Positions 8,161 to 16,652 are shown, numbered from the stretch's first letter. The stretch is 64,000 nt of DNA from Streptomyces genisteinicus (GCF_014489615.1 NZ_CP060825.1:372001-436000), one strand, 5' to 3'. A program made the numbers and translations. Notes: generated by a model not told the origin, from the letters alone.

Positions 8161-9034
8161 AGCGGCGCCCCCGCTTGCCCCGTCCCCCGCCCTTCGCCCC
8201 GCCGGAGCCGCCCGCACCGCCCCGGGCGCCGCGGCCACCCGGCGCGCCGCCGGACCCGGCGGGCTTGCCCGCTCTGGCCGGTTTGGCGGACTTCGCGGAC
8301 TTCGCAGACTTCGCCGACTTCGCGGACTGACCCGAAGTCGCCGGCTTCCCCGAGGACCTGCCGGGCGTGCCGCCGGACCGCCGGCCCGTCTCCCGGCCGC
8401 CGTCCGTCCCCGCGGCGGCGGACGGGCGGCCCCGGGAACTGTTGACGGTGCGGCCGCGCACGATCCCGATGAACTGCTCCACCAGGTCGGTCGTCGCGGC
8501 CTCGGGCCAGGACAGCACGACACCGGACTGCGGGGCGTCGGTGACCGGCCGGTAGGTGAGGTCCTTGCGGTGGTGCAGCCGTGCGAGCGACTGGGGCACC
8601 AGGAGCACGCCGATCCCCGCGGCCACCAGCTCGACGGCGTCCGCCGTGGTGGCAGGGCGTTCGAGCGCGGGCCGGCCCGGGAGGGACTCCCATCCGAGCG
8701 TGTCGTCGAGGGGGTGGAGCACGATGTCGTCGGCGATGTCCGCGAGGGTGACCTCGTCGGCCGCGGCCACCACATGGTCCTTCGGCACCACGACGACGGT
8801 GGTCTCCGTGTAGAGCGGAATCGCGCTCAGCACCGTCCGGTCGACGGGCAGCCGCACCAGTCCCGCGTCCGCGTCGCCGTCCCGCAGGGCGCCGACCGCG
8901 TCGGCCGCGCCGACCGGGACGAGCGCCAGCGGGACGCCGGGCATCCGCTCGTTCCAGATCCGCACCCATTTCGCGGGGGTCGCTCCCGGTACGTAGGCGA
9001 GCCGGAAGGAGAGGTCAGCTGGCGAATCCGTCAC
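8159..9034 (-). CDS. LysR substrate-binding-domain protein without a DNA-binding domain
   Basis: The first ~195 of 291 residues resemble the ligand-binding (periplasmic-binding-like) half of LysR regulators, but no helix-turn-helix precedes it. The rest is a low-complexity Gly/Lys/Arg/Ser tail with five 9-bp repeats encoding the tripeptide S-A-K. It is divergent from a DUF5997 gene, a pairing I recall from many actinomycetes. The GTG at 9034 sits 6 bases from a -10-like TAGCCT with no ribosome site, suggesting a leaderless mRNA. The TAG stop straddles the IS junction, so the original C-terminus was probably altered. A ligand sensor or DNA-compacting role is possible but unproven. Confidence 0.75.
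   Translation of the reverse strand: MTDSPADLSFRLAYVPGATPAKWVRIWNERMPGVPLALVPVGAADAVGALRDGDADAGLVRLPVDRTVLSAIPLYTETTVVVVPKDHVVAAADEVTLADIADDIVLHPLDDTLGWESLPGRPALERPATTADAVELVAAGIGVLLVPQSLARLHHRKDLTYRPVTDAPQSGVVLSWPEAATTDLVEQFIGIVRGRTVNSSRGRPSAAAGTDGGRETGRRSGGTPGRSSGKPATSGQSAKSAKSAKSAKSAKPARAGKPAGSGGAPGGRGARGGAGGSGGAKGGGRGKRGRR
8286..8330. repeat. Five tandem 9-bp repeats inside the LysR-like gene
   Basis: Units of the form GCNGACTTC, read on the plus strand, repeat five times with single-base differences. On the coding (minus) strand they specify Ser-Ala-Lys repeats. The array is a likely site of slippage, so its length may differ between strains. Confidence 0.85.
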
Positions 9035-9040
9035 CCGCCC

Positions 9041-9046
9041 AGGCTA
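9041..9046 (-). promoter_or_regulatory. -10 element for leaderless LysR-like gene
   Basis: TAGCCT on the minus strand fits the TANNNT pattern and lies 6 bases before the GTG at 9034. No purine-rich ribosome site lies between, consistent with transcription beginning at the start codon. Confidence 0.6.
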
Positions 9047-9082
9047 CCCGCCGCCGTGGTCGGATCCGGCACGCGCGCTCGA

Positions 9083-9088
9083 TACCCT
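9083..9088 (+). promoter_or_regulatory. -10 element for leaderless DUF5997 gene
   Basis: TACCCT fits TANNNT and lies 7 bases before the ATG at 9096, with no ribosome site between. Spacing and sequence match known leaderless actinobacterial promoters. Confidence 0.65.
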
Positions 9089-9095
9089 TGACACC

Positions 9096-9506
9096 ATGAC
9101 GTCGCACCAGAACTCCCAGACGATGAAGCCCGCGACCGCGGCCAAGAAGCTGGGAGTGTACCTAGAGGCCACCCCCGCCGAGTTCCGGGACGGTGTCGTC
9201 TCACGCGCCGAGCTGAACACCCTCCAGTCCGAGCCGCCCGAGTGGCTGCAGGAGCTGCGCCGCAACGGCCCCCACCCCCGCCCGGTGGTCGCCGCGAAGC
9301 TCGGCGTCTCCATCGCCGGTCTCGCGCGCGGCGGTGTCACCGAGGCGCTCACCACGGACCAGATCGAGGAGCTCAAGCAGGAGCAGCCCGAGTGGCTGCT
9401 CAAGGAGCGCGCCACGCAAGCCGAGGTGCGCAAGGAGTCGGTGCGGATCAAGGCGAAGCACGCCGAGCAGGCCGAGCGCCGCGCGCAGGACGGCACGCGC
9501 GACTGA
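9096..9506 (+). CDS. DUF5997 family protein
   Basis: This 136-residue soluble, strongly helical protein begins MTSHQNSQTMKPATAAKKLGVYL and contains two related segments. Each runs from a KLGV motif through P-E-W-L (residues 18-50 and 67-108), which suggests an internal duplication. The C-terminal third is rich in charged residues and likely coiled. I recognise it as the actinobacterial DUF5997 family, whose function is unknown. It is divergent from the LysR-like ligand-domain gene with only 61 bp between start codons, suggesting shared control. A large hairpin follows the stop. Confidence 0.8.
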   Translation: MTSHQNSQTMKPATAAKKLGVYLEATPAEFRDGVVSRAELNTLQSEPPEWLQELRRNGPHPRPVVAAKLGVSIAGLARGGVTEALTTDQIEELKQEQPEWLLKERATQAEVRKESVRIKAKHAEQAERRAQDGTRD

Positions 9507-9521
9507 CCTCTCCGCCCGGAC

Positions 9522-9577
9522 GGCGAACGCCCGGTGCCCCGGCCCTGTTCGCAGGGCCGGGGCACCGGGCGTTCGCC
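9522..9577. terminator. Strong terminator hairpin with UUCG loop
   Basis: A perfect 26-bp stem (9522-9547 with 9552-9577) closes on the extra-stable tetraloop TTCG. It starts 15 bp after the DUF5997 stop and separates it from the convergent small membrane-protein gene. Confidence 0.92.
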
Positions 9578-9668
9578 CATCGGCACGCGGGTGTGCGAGC
9601 CGCACGCGTCGAGCCACGTCACCGCGCAGGCGTCGTGCCGTGTCACCGCGCCGGCGGCCGGCTCCCCG

Positions 9669-10037
9669 TCACCGCACGACGAGGACGGCGCCCGCGCACA
9701 GCGCCGCCGAGCCGACCAGCACCGCGACGGCCGCGCACAGCAGACGGCGCCTGAGCTCGTCGTAACGCTCCGTGTACTCCTGGCGGAGCTCACCGGCGCG
9801 GGCGACCAGGGCCGTCAGCACCCGCCGGGTCAGCTCGACGCGGTCCTGGACGTAGTGGTGGACGACGTCCTCGCGCTGGGCGGTGGTCAGCCACGGCATG
9901 CGGTCGGCGAAGTCCTCCGCCTCACGGCGGGCCTCGTGCATCCGGCCCTGCGCGAGCAGGTAGCCCTCCAGCCTCGCCATGCCGGAGGCCACGTCGGGAC
10001 CGCCCTCCACGGAACGGGTCACCGGCCTCCCCCTCAC
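9669..10037 (-). CDS. Small membrane-anchored protein downstream of ctaD
   Basis: The 122-residue product has a charged helical body (residues 20-98) and one C-terminal membrane segment of about 22 residues ending at the C-terminus. This is a tail-anchor-like layout. The GTG start at 10037 overlaps the ctaD stop as GTGA, so the two are translationally coupled, and a role in or near the oxidase is possible. I do not recognise a named family. An internal GTG at codon 6 is an alternative start. Confidence 0.65.
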   Translation of the reverse strand: MRGRPVTRSVEGGPDVASGMARLEGYLLAQGRMHEARREAEDFADRMPWLTTAQREDVVHHYVQDRVELTRRVLTALVARAGELRQEYTERYDELRRRLLCAAVAVLVGSAALCAGAVLVVR

Positions 10038-11785
10038 TTGTCGCCGAGCGGCGGGGCGACCCCCTGGCCCGGTTCCACGACGTCGCGCCGGCCGGTGTCC
10101 GACGCGTGGTCGAGGGAGGCCATCTCGGGGTGGTGCAGGTCGAACGCCGGCGATTCACTGCGGATGCGCGGCAGGGTGACGAAGTTGTGCCGCGGCGGCG
10201 GGCAGGACGTGGCCCACTCCAGCGAGCGCCCGAAGCCCCACGGGTCGTCGGTGCCGACCGGCTTGCCGTACTTGGCCGTCTTCCAGACGTTGAACAGGAA
10301 CGGGAGCATCGACAGGCCCAGCACGAACGAGCTGATCGTGGAGAAGGTGTTCAGCGCGGTGAAGCCGTCGGCGGCCAGGTAGTCCGCGTACCGGCGGGGC
10401 ATGCCCTCGGCGCCCAGCCAGTGCTGGACGAGGAAGGTGCCCTGGAATCCGATGAACAGCGTCCAGAAGGTCATCTTGCCGAGCCGCTCGTCCAGCATCT
10501 TGCCGGTGAACTTCGGCCACCAGAAATGGAAGCCGGCGAACATCGCGAACACCACGGTGCCGAAGACGACGTAGTGGAAGTGCGCGACGACGAAGTACGA
10601 ATCGGAGACGTGGAAGTCCAGCGGCGGCGACGCCAGGATGACACCGGTCAGACCGCCGAAGAGGAAGGTCACGAGAAATCCGATCGACCACAGCATCGGC
10701 GTCTCGAAGGACAGCGACCCCTTCCACATCGTGCCGATCCAGTTGAAGAACTTCACGCCGGTCGGCACCGCGATGAGGAATGTCATGAAGGAGAAGAACG
10801 GCAGGAGCACGCCGCCCGTCACGTACATGTGGTGCGCCCACACCGTCACCGAGAGGCCGGCGATCGCGATGGTCGCGCCGACGAGGCCGATGTAACCGAA
10901 GAGCGGCTTGCGGGAGAAGACCGGAATGACCTCCGAGACGATGCCGAAGAACGGCAGCGCGATGATGTACACCTCCGGATGGCCGAAGAACCAGAAGAGG
11001 TGCTGCCACAGCAGGGCGCCGCCGTTGCCGGGTTCGAAGACGAGGGCGCCGAACTTCCGGTCGGCCTCCAGCGCGAAGAGCGCGGCGGCCAGCACGGGGA
11101 AGGCCAGCAGGACCAGCACACCGGTCAGCAGCACCGTCCACGTGAACATGGGCATCCGGAACATCGTCATACCGGGGCACCGCATGCAGATGATCGTGGT
11201 GACGAAGTTGACCGAGCCGAGGATCGTGCCGAAGCCGGAGAAGGCCAGACCCATGATCCACATGTCTCCGCCCACCCCGGGCGAGCGCACCTCGTCGGTG
11301 AGCGGGGAGTAGGCGAACCAGCCGAAGTCGGCCGCACCCTGGGGGGTGAGGAAGCCGGCCACCGCGATCAGCGAGCCGAAGAGGTACAGCCAGTAGGCGA
11401 ACATGTTCAGCCGGGGGAACGCCACGTCGGGCGCGCCGATCTGCAGCGGCATGATCCAGTTCGCGAATCCGGCGAACAGCGGCGTCGCGAACATCAGCAG
11501 CATCACCGTGCCATGCATCGTGAACGCCTGGTTGAACTGCTCGTTCGACACGATCTGCGTGCCGGGACGGGCCAGTTCGGCACGCATCACCAGCGCCATG
11601 ATGCCGCCGACGAGGAAGAATCCGAACGCCGTCGACATGTACAGCGTGCCGATGGTCTTGTGGTCGGTGGTCGTGAGCCACCGGATCACCACGTTGCCCG
11701 GCTCGCGCCGCTTGACGGGCAGCTCGTTCTCGTACGCATCCTCGTCCGCGGCTGTGCCGACCGGCGAATGCGACTCAGATACCAC
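10034..11785 (-). CDS. ctaD: Cytochrome c oxidase subunit I (aa3-type), solitary copy
   Basis: This 583-residue, twelve-helix subunit carries haem a, haem a3 and CuB. Metal ligands are visible: His91 (haem a) in TMHGTVM; His269 and crosslinking Tyr273 in GHPEVY, where Glu271 also sits; His318-His319 (CuB); and His402/His404 (haem a3 and a). The main Streptomyces operon is ctaCDEF with qcr genes. None of those partners is here, so this is probably a second ctaD whose product joins subunits encoded elsewhere. The GTG at 11785 follows GGGGAG. A small membrane-protein gene overlaps its stop. Confidence 0.95.
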   Translation of the reverse strand: MVSESHSPVGTAADEDAYENELPVKRREPGNVVIRWLTTTDHKTIGTLYMSTAFGFFLVGGIMALVMRAELARPGTQIVSNEQFNQAFTMHGTVMLLMFATPLFAGFANWIMPLQIGAPDVAFPRLNMFAYWLYLFGSLIAVAGFLTPQGAADFGWFAYSPLTDEVRSPGVGGDMWIMGLAFSGFGTILGSVNFVTTIICMRCPGMTMFRMPMFTWTVLLTGVLVLLAFPVLAAALFALEADRKFGALVFEPGNGGALLWQHLFWFFGHPEVYIIALPFFGIVSEVIPVFSRKPLFGYIGLVGATIAIAGLSVTVWAHHMYVTGGVLLPFFSFMTFLIAVPTGVKFFNWIGTMWKGSLSFETPMLWSIGFLVTFLFGGLTGVILASPPLDFHVSDSYFVVAHFHYVVFGTVVFAMFAGFHFWWPKFTGKMLDERLGKMTFWTLFIGFQGTFLVQHWLGAEGMPRRYADYLAADGFTALNTFSTISSFVLGLSMLPFLFNVWKTAKYGKPVGTDDPWGFGRSLEWATSCPPPRHNFVTLPRIRSESPAFDLHHPEMASLDHASDTGRRDVVEPGQGVAPPLGDK

Positions 11786-12179
11786 GTGAACTCCCCGCAC
11801 ATGAGTGGGCCGTCTGACTTTGCAGAGATACAGCGGCAATCTATCGGCCGCACGCCGTGAACAGGACCGCAACATCGGCCGTCAGAGGGAGGAAAAAACC
11901 GCTCCACGCATTCGGGTGATTTCTCCGGACGCGAATCGACGGGAACACCCGGCGTTTCCACGGGAGAAACCCTTCACCATCGAAAGTCGGATGACATCAC
12001 CGCTTTCGCGGCCCTGTGGAAAAGCGCCCCGGATCGCCTCCCGGAGCATCGCCGGACCGAGCCGGACCAAGCAGGGCGGAACCGGTCGGAACAGGTCGGA
12101 ACCGAGTGGAAACGGTCGGAACCGGGCGGCGAGGAGTGCCGCGGCGGGTCGCGGACGCCTCCGACGCGCCCGGGGGCCG
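11786..12179. other. Upstream region of ctaD with tandem repeats; no gene
   Basis: This 394-bp stretch separates the STAS gene from ctaD on the same strand. It includes a relatively AT-rich patch (about 11820-11970) that may hold the ctaD promoter, and a 10-bp tandem repeat array at 12078-12127. The open frames crossing it are Arg/Pro-rich and not protein-like. Confidence 0.55.
12078..12127. repeat. Five tandem 10-bp repeats (GGAACCGGTC-like)
   Basis: Five consecutive decamers read GGAACCGGTC, GGAACAGGTC, GGAACCGAGT, GGAAACGGTC and GGAACCGGGC. A 10-bp period keeps every copy on one face of the helix. Weaker GGACC copies precede it. The array lies about 290 bp upstream of ctaD and just after the STAS stop. 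Confidence 0.85.
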
Positions 12180-12566
12180 TCAGCCGGGGACGGCGTCGCC
12201 CCGGACGGCGGGAGGTGCAGCCGGCACGGCCACGGCAGCGACGGCTGCGGCGGTCGAGGCGTGGACGCCGAGGGGCGCGGCGCTGGTGTCGCTGTTGGCC
12301 TGGAGCAGGCGCCGGGTCGCCGCACCGGGGGTCGCGACGCACATCGCGACGCCCAGCCGGGCGCACATGCGGTGGGCCCGTACGACGGCACTGACCGCCG
12401 CGGCACCGTCCGCCGGCGTGTCGATCTCCACCACGACCGGCGCGGGGGCGTGCGCGCCGGCCAGCCGGGCGATGCCGGTGGAGAGCGCGGACCGGTCTCC
12501 GACGCCCACGTCGGCGGGGAGCGCGACGACCAGGACGCCGTTCTCGAACGTGTGGGTCAGCAACAC
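12180..12566 (-). CDS. STAS-domain protein (anti-sigma-factor antagonist-like)
   Basis: About 128 residues with a STAS-like fold: an opening beta pair (TFENGVLVVALPADVGVGDRSAL), PVVVEIDTPADGAAAVSAVV, and a final LGVAMCVATPG strand. STAS proteins bind kinase/anti-sigma partners, often controlled by Ser phosphorylation. The usual D-S-S/T-G phosphorylation motif is replaced by DTPADGA, so regulation may differ. GGAGG lies very close to GTG 12566; TTG and CTG codons just downstream are better spaced, so the exact start is unsure. Many Streptomyces encode numerous such orphan antagonists. Confidence 0.65.
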   Translation of the reverse strand: MLLTHTFENGVLVVALPADVGVGDRSALSTGIARLAGAHAPAPVVVEIDTPADGAAAVSAVVRAHRMCARLGVAMCVATPGAATRRLLQANSDTSAAPLGVHASTAAAVAAVAVPAAPPAVRGDAVPG

Positions 12567-12825
12567 AGCCTCCGATCACCGCACGCTGTGCGAGGTTGCG
12601 CGTATTCAAGCGGCCCCGCCGAGGGGCCCGCAACGCGCCACGCCACCGACCCTCGACGCGCCGCGCACGGGCCGTCCCCGCCCGTGCGCGGGCGACCCGT
12701 GCCCGGGCGGCCCCGGGGTGTGGCGGACCGCACGGCCCGGACGTGGCCCACGTCATGGCCTGGCCGTGGCGGTCGCCGTAGCGTCGCGGGCCGGGACACG
12801 TTCACGAGCGACCGGGAAGCCTGCG

Positions 12826-13329
12826 GTGCACACAGACCTCACCCCGCTGATAGCGGCGACGACGCGATGGCTGACCGGCGCCTACCCCTCGTCGGGCGGG
12901 GCCGCCTCGCAGGCGCTCTGCGAGGCGCAGGCACGTCAGGCCGTGACCGTCGCGGCCCGGCTCCGCTATCCGACGTCCGCCGACGCCGCGCTGGTTGCGA
13001 TGGCGGGACCGGGCGGGTCGGGGCGGCTCGACACGCTCGCGGGGCCGGACGGGTCCGGCGACGGCGGGCGGCACGCCTGGCGCAGCTGGGTGGACGAGGT
13101 GGTCGCCAGCTGGGCCGCCTGCCTGCTCGCTTCGCCGGCCCTGGCCGCCGCGGCGGTCGGAGCCCTGGGGGACGAGGCGTCGGCGTACCGCCGCCTGACC
13201 GCGCCCGGGGCGCGGGATCTGGCGGCGGCGGCGCTGCTGCGCCACCCCGACCTGGTGCGGCCGGTGGCCGCGCTGCACGGCGGGGGCCTGGCCGGCAGGC
13301 TCGGCGCCGGCCCCGCCCTGGCCTGCTGA
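12826..13329 (+). CDS. Hypothetical Ala-rich protein
   Basis: I do not recognise this 167-residue protein. It is mostly helical and alanine-rich, with no signal peptide or clear membrane segment. Central blocks such as HAWRSWVDEVVASWAACLLASP suggest packed helices. Codon positions behave as in real Streptomyces genes, supporting coding. The GTG at 12826 lacks a strong ribosome site, so the start is tentative. It is divergent from the STAS gene and convergent with an enoyl-CoA hydratase only 37 bp away. Confidence 0.55.
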   Translation: MHTDLTPLIAATTRWLTGAYPSSGGAASQALCEAQARQAVTVAARLRYPTSADAALVAMAGPGGSGRLDTLAGPDGSGDGGRHAWRSWVDEVVASWAACLLASPALAAAAVGALGDEASAYRRLTAPGARDLAAAALLRHPDLVRPVAALHGGGLAGRLGAGPALAC

Positions 13330-13366
13330 GGCCGGGGCGTCGGCGGACCCGCTGCCGGCCGGGGCC

Positions 13367-14038
13367 TCAACCCAGCGGGGCCACGCGGTCGCGCAGGGCG
13401 GTGAGCGCGGGGGCGTACATCCGCGCCTTGATGGTGCCGAGGGTGGCTCCCGCCTTCGCGACGAGGGCCGCCGCTGTCTCGACGGCGGTGTCGCGCACCT
13501 CCGCCTCCCCGACCGCGCGGTCGACGACGCCGGCGGCGAGGGCGTCGACGCCTCCGTAGCGGCGCGCGGTGGTCATGGCCTCGTGGGCGGTCTGCGGGGC
13601 GAGCCGGGCCTGGATGAGCGCCGACATGCCGGGGGTGAAGGGGATGTCGATGTCGGCCTCGGGCAGGCACCAGAAGCCGCGGTCCGCCCGCATCACGCGG
13701 AAGTCGTGGGCCAGCGAGAACATCGCCCCGGCCGCGAAGGTGTGGCCCTGGAGGGCGGCGACAGTGATCACCGGCAGCGAGAGCGTCCTGGCGAGGAGTT
13801 CGTGGACGGAGACCACGTAGTCCTGGTGCTCGTCCGCGTGTGCGAAGAGCCAGTCCAGGTCCAGGCCGTTGGAGTAGAACTTGCCGGTCGCGGTGGTGAC
13901 GAGGGCGCGCGGCCCCTCCGCCTTCTCCACCTCGTCCAGCGCGGCGCCGACGGCCGCGAGCCAGTCCGGGTGGAAGCGGTTCTCGCCGTCTCCCAGGTCG
14001 AGCAGGAAGACGTTGTCCTGACGGTCGAGCACGGGCAC
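13367..14038 (-). CDS. Enoyl-CoA hydratase/isomerase family protein
   Basis: This 223-residue, single-domain crotonase-fold protein is slightly shorter than the usual ~260. It has the oxyanion-hole region GKFYSNGLDLDWL and the second block GHTFAAGAMFSLAHD. The usual catalytic Glu pair of hydratases is not obvious, and the sequence resembles plant-type delta3-delta2-enoyl-CoA isomerases, so isomerase activity on unsaturated acyl-CoA is at least as likely. The GTG at 14038 is preceded by GGGAG five bases upstream. A palindrome about 80 bp upstream may be a TetR-type operator. Confidence 0.82.
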   Translation of the reverse strand: MPVLDRQDNVFLLDLGDGENRFHPDWLAAVGAALDEVEKAEGPRALVTTATGKFYSNGLDLDWLFAHADEHQDYVVSVHELLARTLSLPVITVAALQGHTFAAGAMFSLAHDFRVMRADRGFWCLPEADIDIPFTPGMSALIQARLAPQTAHEAMTTARRYGGVDALAAGVVDRAVGEAEVRDTAVETAAALVAKAGATLGTIKARMYAPALTALRDRVAPLG

Positions 14039-14116
14039 GGCGGCTCCCTCGGCTGGGCGGCGGGCGGTGGGCGGACGGGTCCCGTGACCGGCCGCGGTAC
14101 CGCCGGGCAACGAACC

Positions 14117-14128
14117 TACCAGTCGGTA
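14117..14128. promoter_or_regulatory. Possible TetR-type operator
   Basis: TACCAGTCGGTA has inverted TACC/GGTA arms, resembling operators of actinobacterial TetR-family fatty-acid regulators. It sits about 80 bp upstream of the enoyl-CoA hydratase start. No regulator gene is adjacent, so this is tentative. Confidence 0.35.
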
Positions 14129-14253
14129 ACCTATGTCGTCCGCGCCGCCCGCCGCAAGGGACCCGCGCCCCGGACGGGCGGCGGACCGCCCGCCCGGGGC
14201 GCAGCCGCCCCCGCGAGGGCGCTCCCCCGTCCGGCGGCCGGCCGCCTCCTCGG

Positions 14254-15216
14254 TCAGCCCAGGGCATGGCGGCGGGCGGCCACCGCCGCGCGGGTCTCCT
14301 CCTCGATCAGGTCGGCGTTGATCTGCGCACCCGCCGCGGCGCCCGCCGCCGCGGCGGCGCCGACCTGCGCGGACGGATCCGTCACATTGCCGGCCGCCCA
14401 GACCCCGGGGACCTCCGTGCGCCCGGTCGCGTCCGTGGGGACGTGCTCGCCCGCGCCCGAGGGGTGCTCGACGGCGACGAGCCCGATTCCGCCGAGGAAC
14501 CCCGCGCGGGCGACCATCCGGGGCGCGACCACGACCGCGGCGGCGGCGACCGCCGTGCCGTCGGCGAGGCGCACCCCCACCAGCCGGTCGCCGTCCGTCT
14601 CCAGGGCCGCGACCTCGCCCTCGGCGATCCGCACGCCCCGCGCCGCCAGCTGCTCCGCCTGCTCGGCCGTCGGCGGTTCCCAGGTGTGCGCGAGGTAGGT
14701 GACGTCCTCGCTCCACTGCCGGAAGAGGAGCGCCTGGTGCACGGACATCGGCCCGGACGCCAGGACGGCAATGGCCAGGTCCCGGACCTCCCAGCCGTGG
14801 CAGTACGGGCAGTGGAGCACGTCGCGGCCCCAGCGCTCGCGCACGCCCGGCACCTCCGGCAGCCGGTCGACCAGCCCACTGGCCAGCAGCAGGCGGCGCG
14901 CCCGCGCGAGGCGGCCGTCGGCGAGCCGGACGGCGAAGCCCTCCCCGTCGCGCTCCACCGAGGCGACCTCGCCGTCCACGACGTGCCCGCCGTAGCCGCG
15001 GACCTCCTCGCGTCCGCGCGCGAGGAGGTCGGCCGGCGAGACGCCCTCGCGGGCCAGCAGACCGTGCACGCCGCCGGCGGGCGCGTTGCGCGGGGCGCCG
15101 GAGTCGACGACCGCCACCGACCGCCTGGCCCGGGCCAGCATCAGGGCTCCGTTCAGTCCCGCCGCGCCACCGCCGAGCACCATCACGTCATAGCTGTTCG
15201 TCAGCCGATCGGTCAC
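14254..15216 (-). CDS. Thioredoxin-reductase-like FAD/NAD(P)H disulfide oxidoreductase
   Basis: This 320-residue flavoprotein resembles bacterial thioredoxin reductase. FAD-binding GGGAAG lies at residues 15-20, the redox-active CPYC at 136-139, and the FAD-closing motif near 285 (VWAAGNVTDP). No thioredoxin gene is adjacent, and the active-site context HCPYCHG resembles the stand-alone group that includes gliotoxin/holomycin dithiol oxidases, so its partner is uncertain. I chose GTG at 15216 because GGAGG lies eight bases upstream; an in-frame ATG at 15240 has no site. Confidence 0.82.
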   Translation of the reverse strand: MTDRLTNSYDVMVLGGGAAGLNGALMLARARRSVAVVDSGAPRNAPAGGVHGLLAREGVSPADLLARGREEVRGYGGHVVDGEVASVERDGEGFAVRLADGRLARARRLLLASGLVDRLPEVPGVRERWGRDVLHCPYCHGWEVRDLAIAVLASGPMSVHQALLFRQWSEDVTYLAHTWEPPTAEQAEQLAARGVRIAEGEVAALETDGDRLVGVRLADGTAVAAAAVVVAPRMVARAGFLGGIGLVAVEHPSGAGEHVPTDATGRTEVPGVWAAGNVTDPSAQVGAAAAAGAAAGAQINADLIEEETRAAVAARRHALG

Positions 15217-15351
15217 TGTGACCACCTCCGCGACGAGCATGCGGACACCACCCGCCGGACAGCAAACAGGCTTGCGGTTTCGGCAAGGCGATCCGGCAGG
15301 AGGACCCCCTCCCCGCAGTGGGCGCGGCGCGAGGAGCCCGCGGGACGGCCC

Positions 15352-15780
15352 TCAGGGAGCGGCGGGGGCGAGGCCGTCCTCGACCAGTCCGGCGAGCACG
15401 GCCTCCCCGAGGGCGTGCACGGCCGACTGCGGGCGGACCATGACGGTGAACTCCTTGATCCGTCCGTCCTCGGCGAAGTGCAGCAGGTCGATGCCGTGGA
15501 TCTCCTTGCCGCCCGCGGTGGCCCGGAAGACGAGGATCTCGGCGGGCGCGGAGGTGCCGTCGGCACTGGTCTGCGCGGCGCCGGCGAGCTCGCCGACGTA
15601 GCGGAAGCCCTCGAACGTGCGGAGCAGCACGCCGAAGAGGCCGAGCACCATCGGACGGCCCTCGAACGGGGTGAACTTCACCGGGCTCCACAAGCGGATG
15701 TCCTCGGTGAACAGGTCCTCGAGGGCCGCCAGGTCGCGGCTCTCGACGGCGGCGCGGAAACGGTGGGCGGTGGTGGTCAT
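15352..15780 (-). CDS. SnoaL-like / NTF2-fold protein
   Basis: This 142-residue protein has an NTF2-like cone fold: an N-terminal helix pair (HRFRAAVESRDLAALEDLFTEDI), a FEGR turn, and alternating strands ending IHGIDLLHFAEDGRIKEFTVMVRP. SnoaL relatives include polyketide cyclases, isomerases and ligand-binding proteins; the function here is unknown. ATG 15780 follows GGGGAGACC. It is divergent from a PadR repressor, with the repeated operator-like motif between, so PadR probably controls it. Confidence 0.8.
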   Translation of the reverse strand: MTTTAHRFRAAVESRDLAALEDLFTEDIRLWSPVKFTPFEGRPMVLGLFGVLLRTFEGFRYVGELAGAAQTSADGTSAPAEILVFRATAGGKEIHGIDLLHFAEDGRIKEFTVMVRPQSAVHALGEAVLAGLVEDGLAPAAP

Positions 15781-15862
15781 GAGGTCTCCCCAGGGTGTCG
15801 GGCGGTCCGGGGGCCGGGCCGCCCGCAGGGGCGTCGGCACGGGGCTCCCCCGCACGAGCGCG

Positions 15863-15900
15863 ACTACTCACGATGCGGAGTAGTCATGAATATGAGTAGT
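15863..15900. promoter_or_regulatory. Putative PadR operator (ACTACTC / GAGTAGT repeats)
   Basis: ACTACTC at 15863-15869 is inverted against GAGTAGT at 15878-15884, and a second GAGTAGT follows at 15894-15900. The cluster is AT-richer than its surroundings and lies between the divergent SnoaL-like and PadR genes, where a repressor would block both promoters. Confidence 0.7.
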
Positions 15901-15952
15901 ACCATGGGCGTCCTGGCCCGGGACAGCCCCCGGGCGGAGAGGAAGCGGACCG

Positions 15953-16513
15953 GTGGCGTTGCGACATGCCGTCCTGGCGGCCCTGCTCGACGAGGAGCTG
16001 AGCGGCTACCAGCTGGCGAAGGCGTTCGACCTCGGGGTGGCGAACTTCTGGCACGCCCAGCCGCAGCAGCTCTACGTCGAGCTGGCCCGGCTGGAGAAGG
16101 AAGGGCTGATCACGGGCCGCGAGGTGGTGCAGGACAACCGGCCCAACAAGCGGCTGTTCCGTGTCACCGAGGCGGGCCTCGCCGAGCTGGAGCGTTTCAC
16201 CTCCTCCGCGCCCAGGCCCTCGTTCATCCGCGACGATCTGGTGGTCATGGTCCAGGCCGCGGACCATGTCGACCCGGCCGAGCTGATCCGGCAGCTCGGC
16301 GAACGCGCCGTCTTCGCGCGGGCCAAGATCGACCTGTTCGACCGGCTGCTGCACGCGATGCGCGGCGAGCGCTCCGAGGCCGATTTCCTGCGCACCGGCA
16401 CGCGCGTGGGCCCGTATCTGACGTGCCTGCGCGGGCTCGCCTTCGAGCGCGGGAATCTCGAATGGTGCGAGCGCTCCGTGTCGGTCCTGCGTGAACGGGA
16501 GCACCGGGCCTGA
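15953..16513 (+). CDS. PadR-family transcriptional regulator
   Basis: This 186-residue protein begins with a winged helix (LRHAVLAALLDEELSGYQLAKAF through the wing around residue 65), with the family recognition segment QPQQLYVELARLEKEGLI. The C-terminal half is the helical dimerisation/effector domain of PadR subfamily 2. The start is GTG 15953 behind GAGAGGAAG. It likely represses itself and the divergent SnoaL-like gene through the GAGTAGT motifs. The effector is unknown; PadR regulators often sense phenolics or antibiotics. Confidence 0.88.
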   Translation: MALRHAVLAALLDEELSGYQLAKAFDLGVANFWHAQPQQLYVELARLEKEGLITGREVVQDNRPNKRLFRVTEAGLAELERFTSSAPRPSFIRDDLVVMVQAADHVDPAELIRQLGERAVFARAKIDLFDRLLHAMRGERSEADFLRTGTRVGPYLTCLRGLAFERGNLEWCERSVSVLREREHRA

Positions 16514-16589
16514 CCGGCAGTCGGTGAACCCGCGGCGCACCGCACGTCACCGGTCGCTCCCGGGGCACAGGGACACGGGGACACGGGGT

Positions 16590-16646
16590 GGCCGCCCGGC
16601 GGGCCGGGGGCGGGCCCGCGCCCCCCGCTCGCCCCGCCGGGCGGCC
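16590..16646. terminator. Convergent terminator hairpin
   Basis: Perfect 14-bp arms (16590-16603 and 16633-16646) flank a 29-base GC-rich loop between the convergent PadR and epimerase genes. Confidence 0.6.
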
Positions 16647-16652
16647 TCGTGA

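Noticed and set aside
7240..8165. Target-site duplication flanking the IS remnant
   Set aside because: The bases outside the two inverted repeats do not match in a way that would indicate a duplication.
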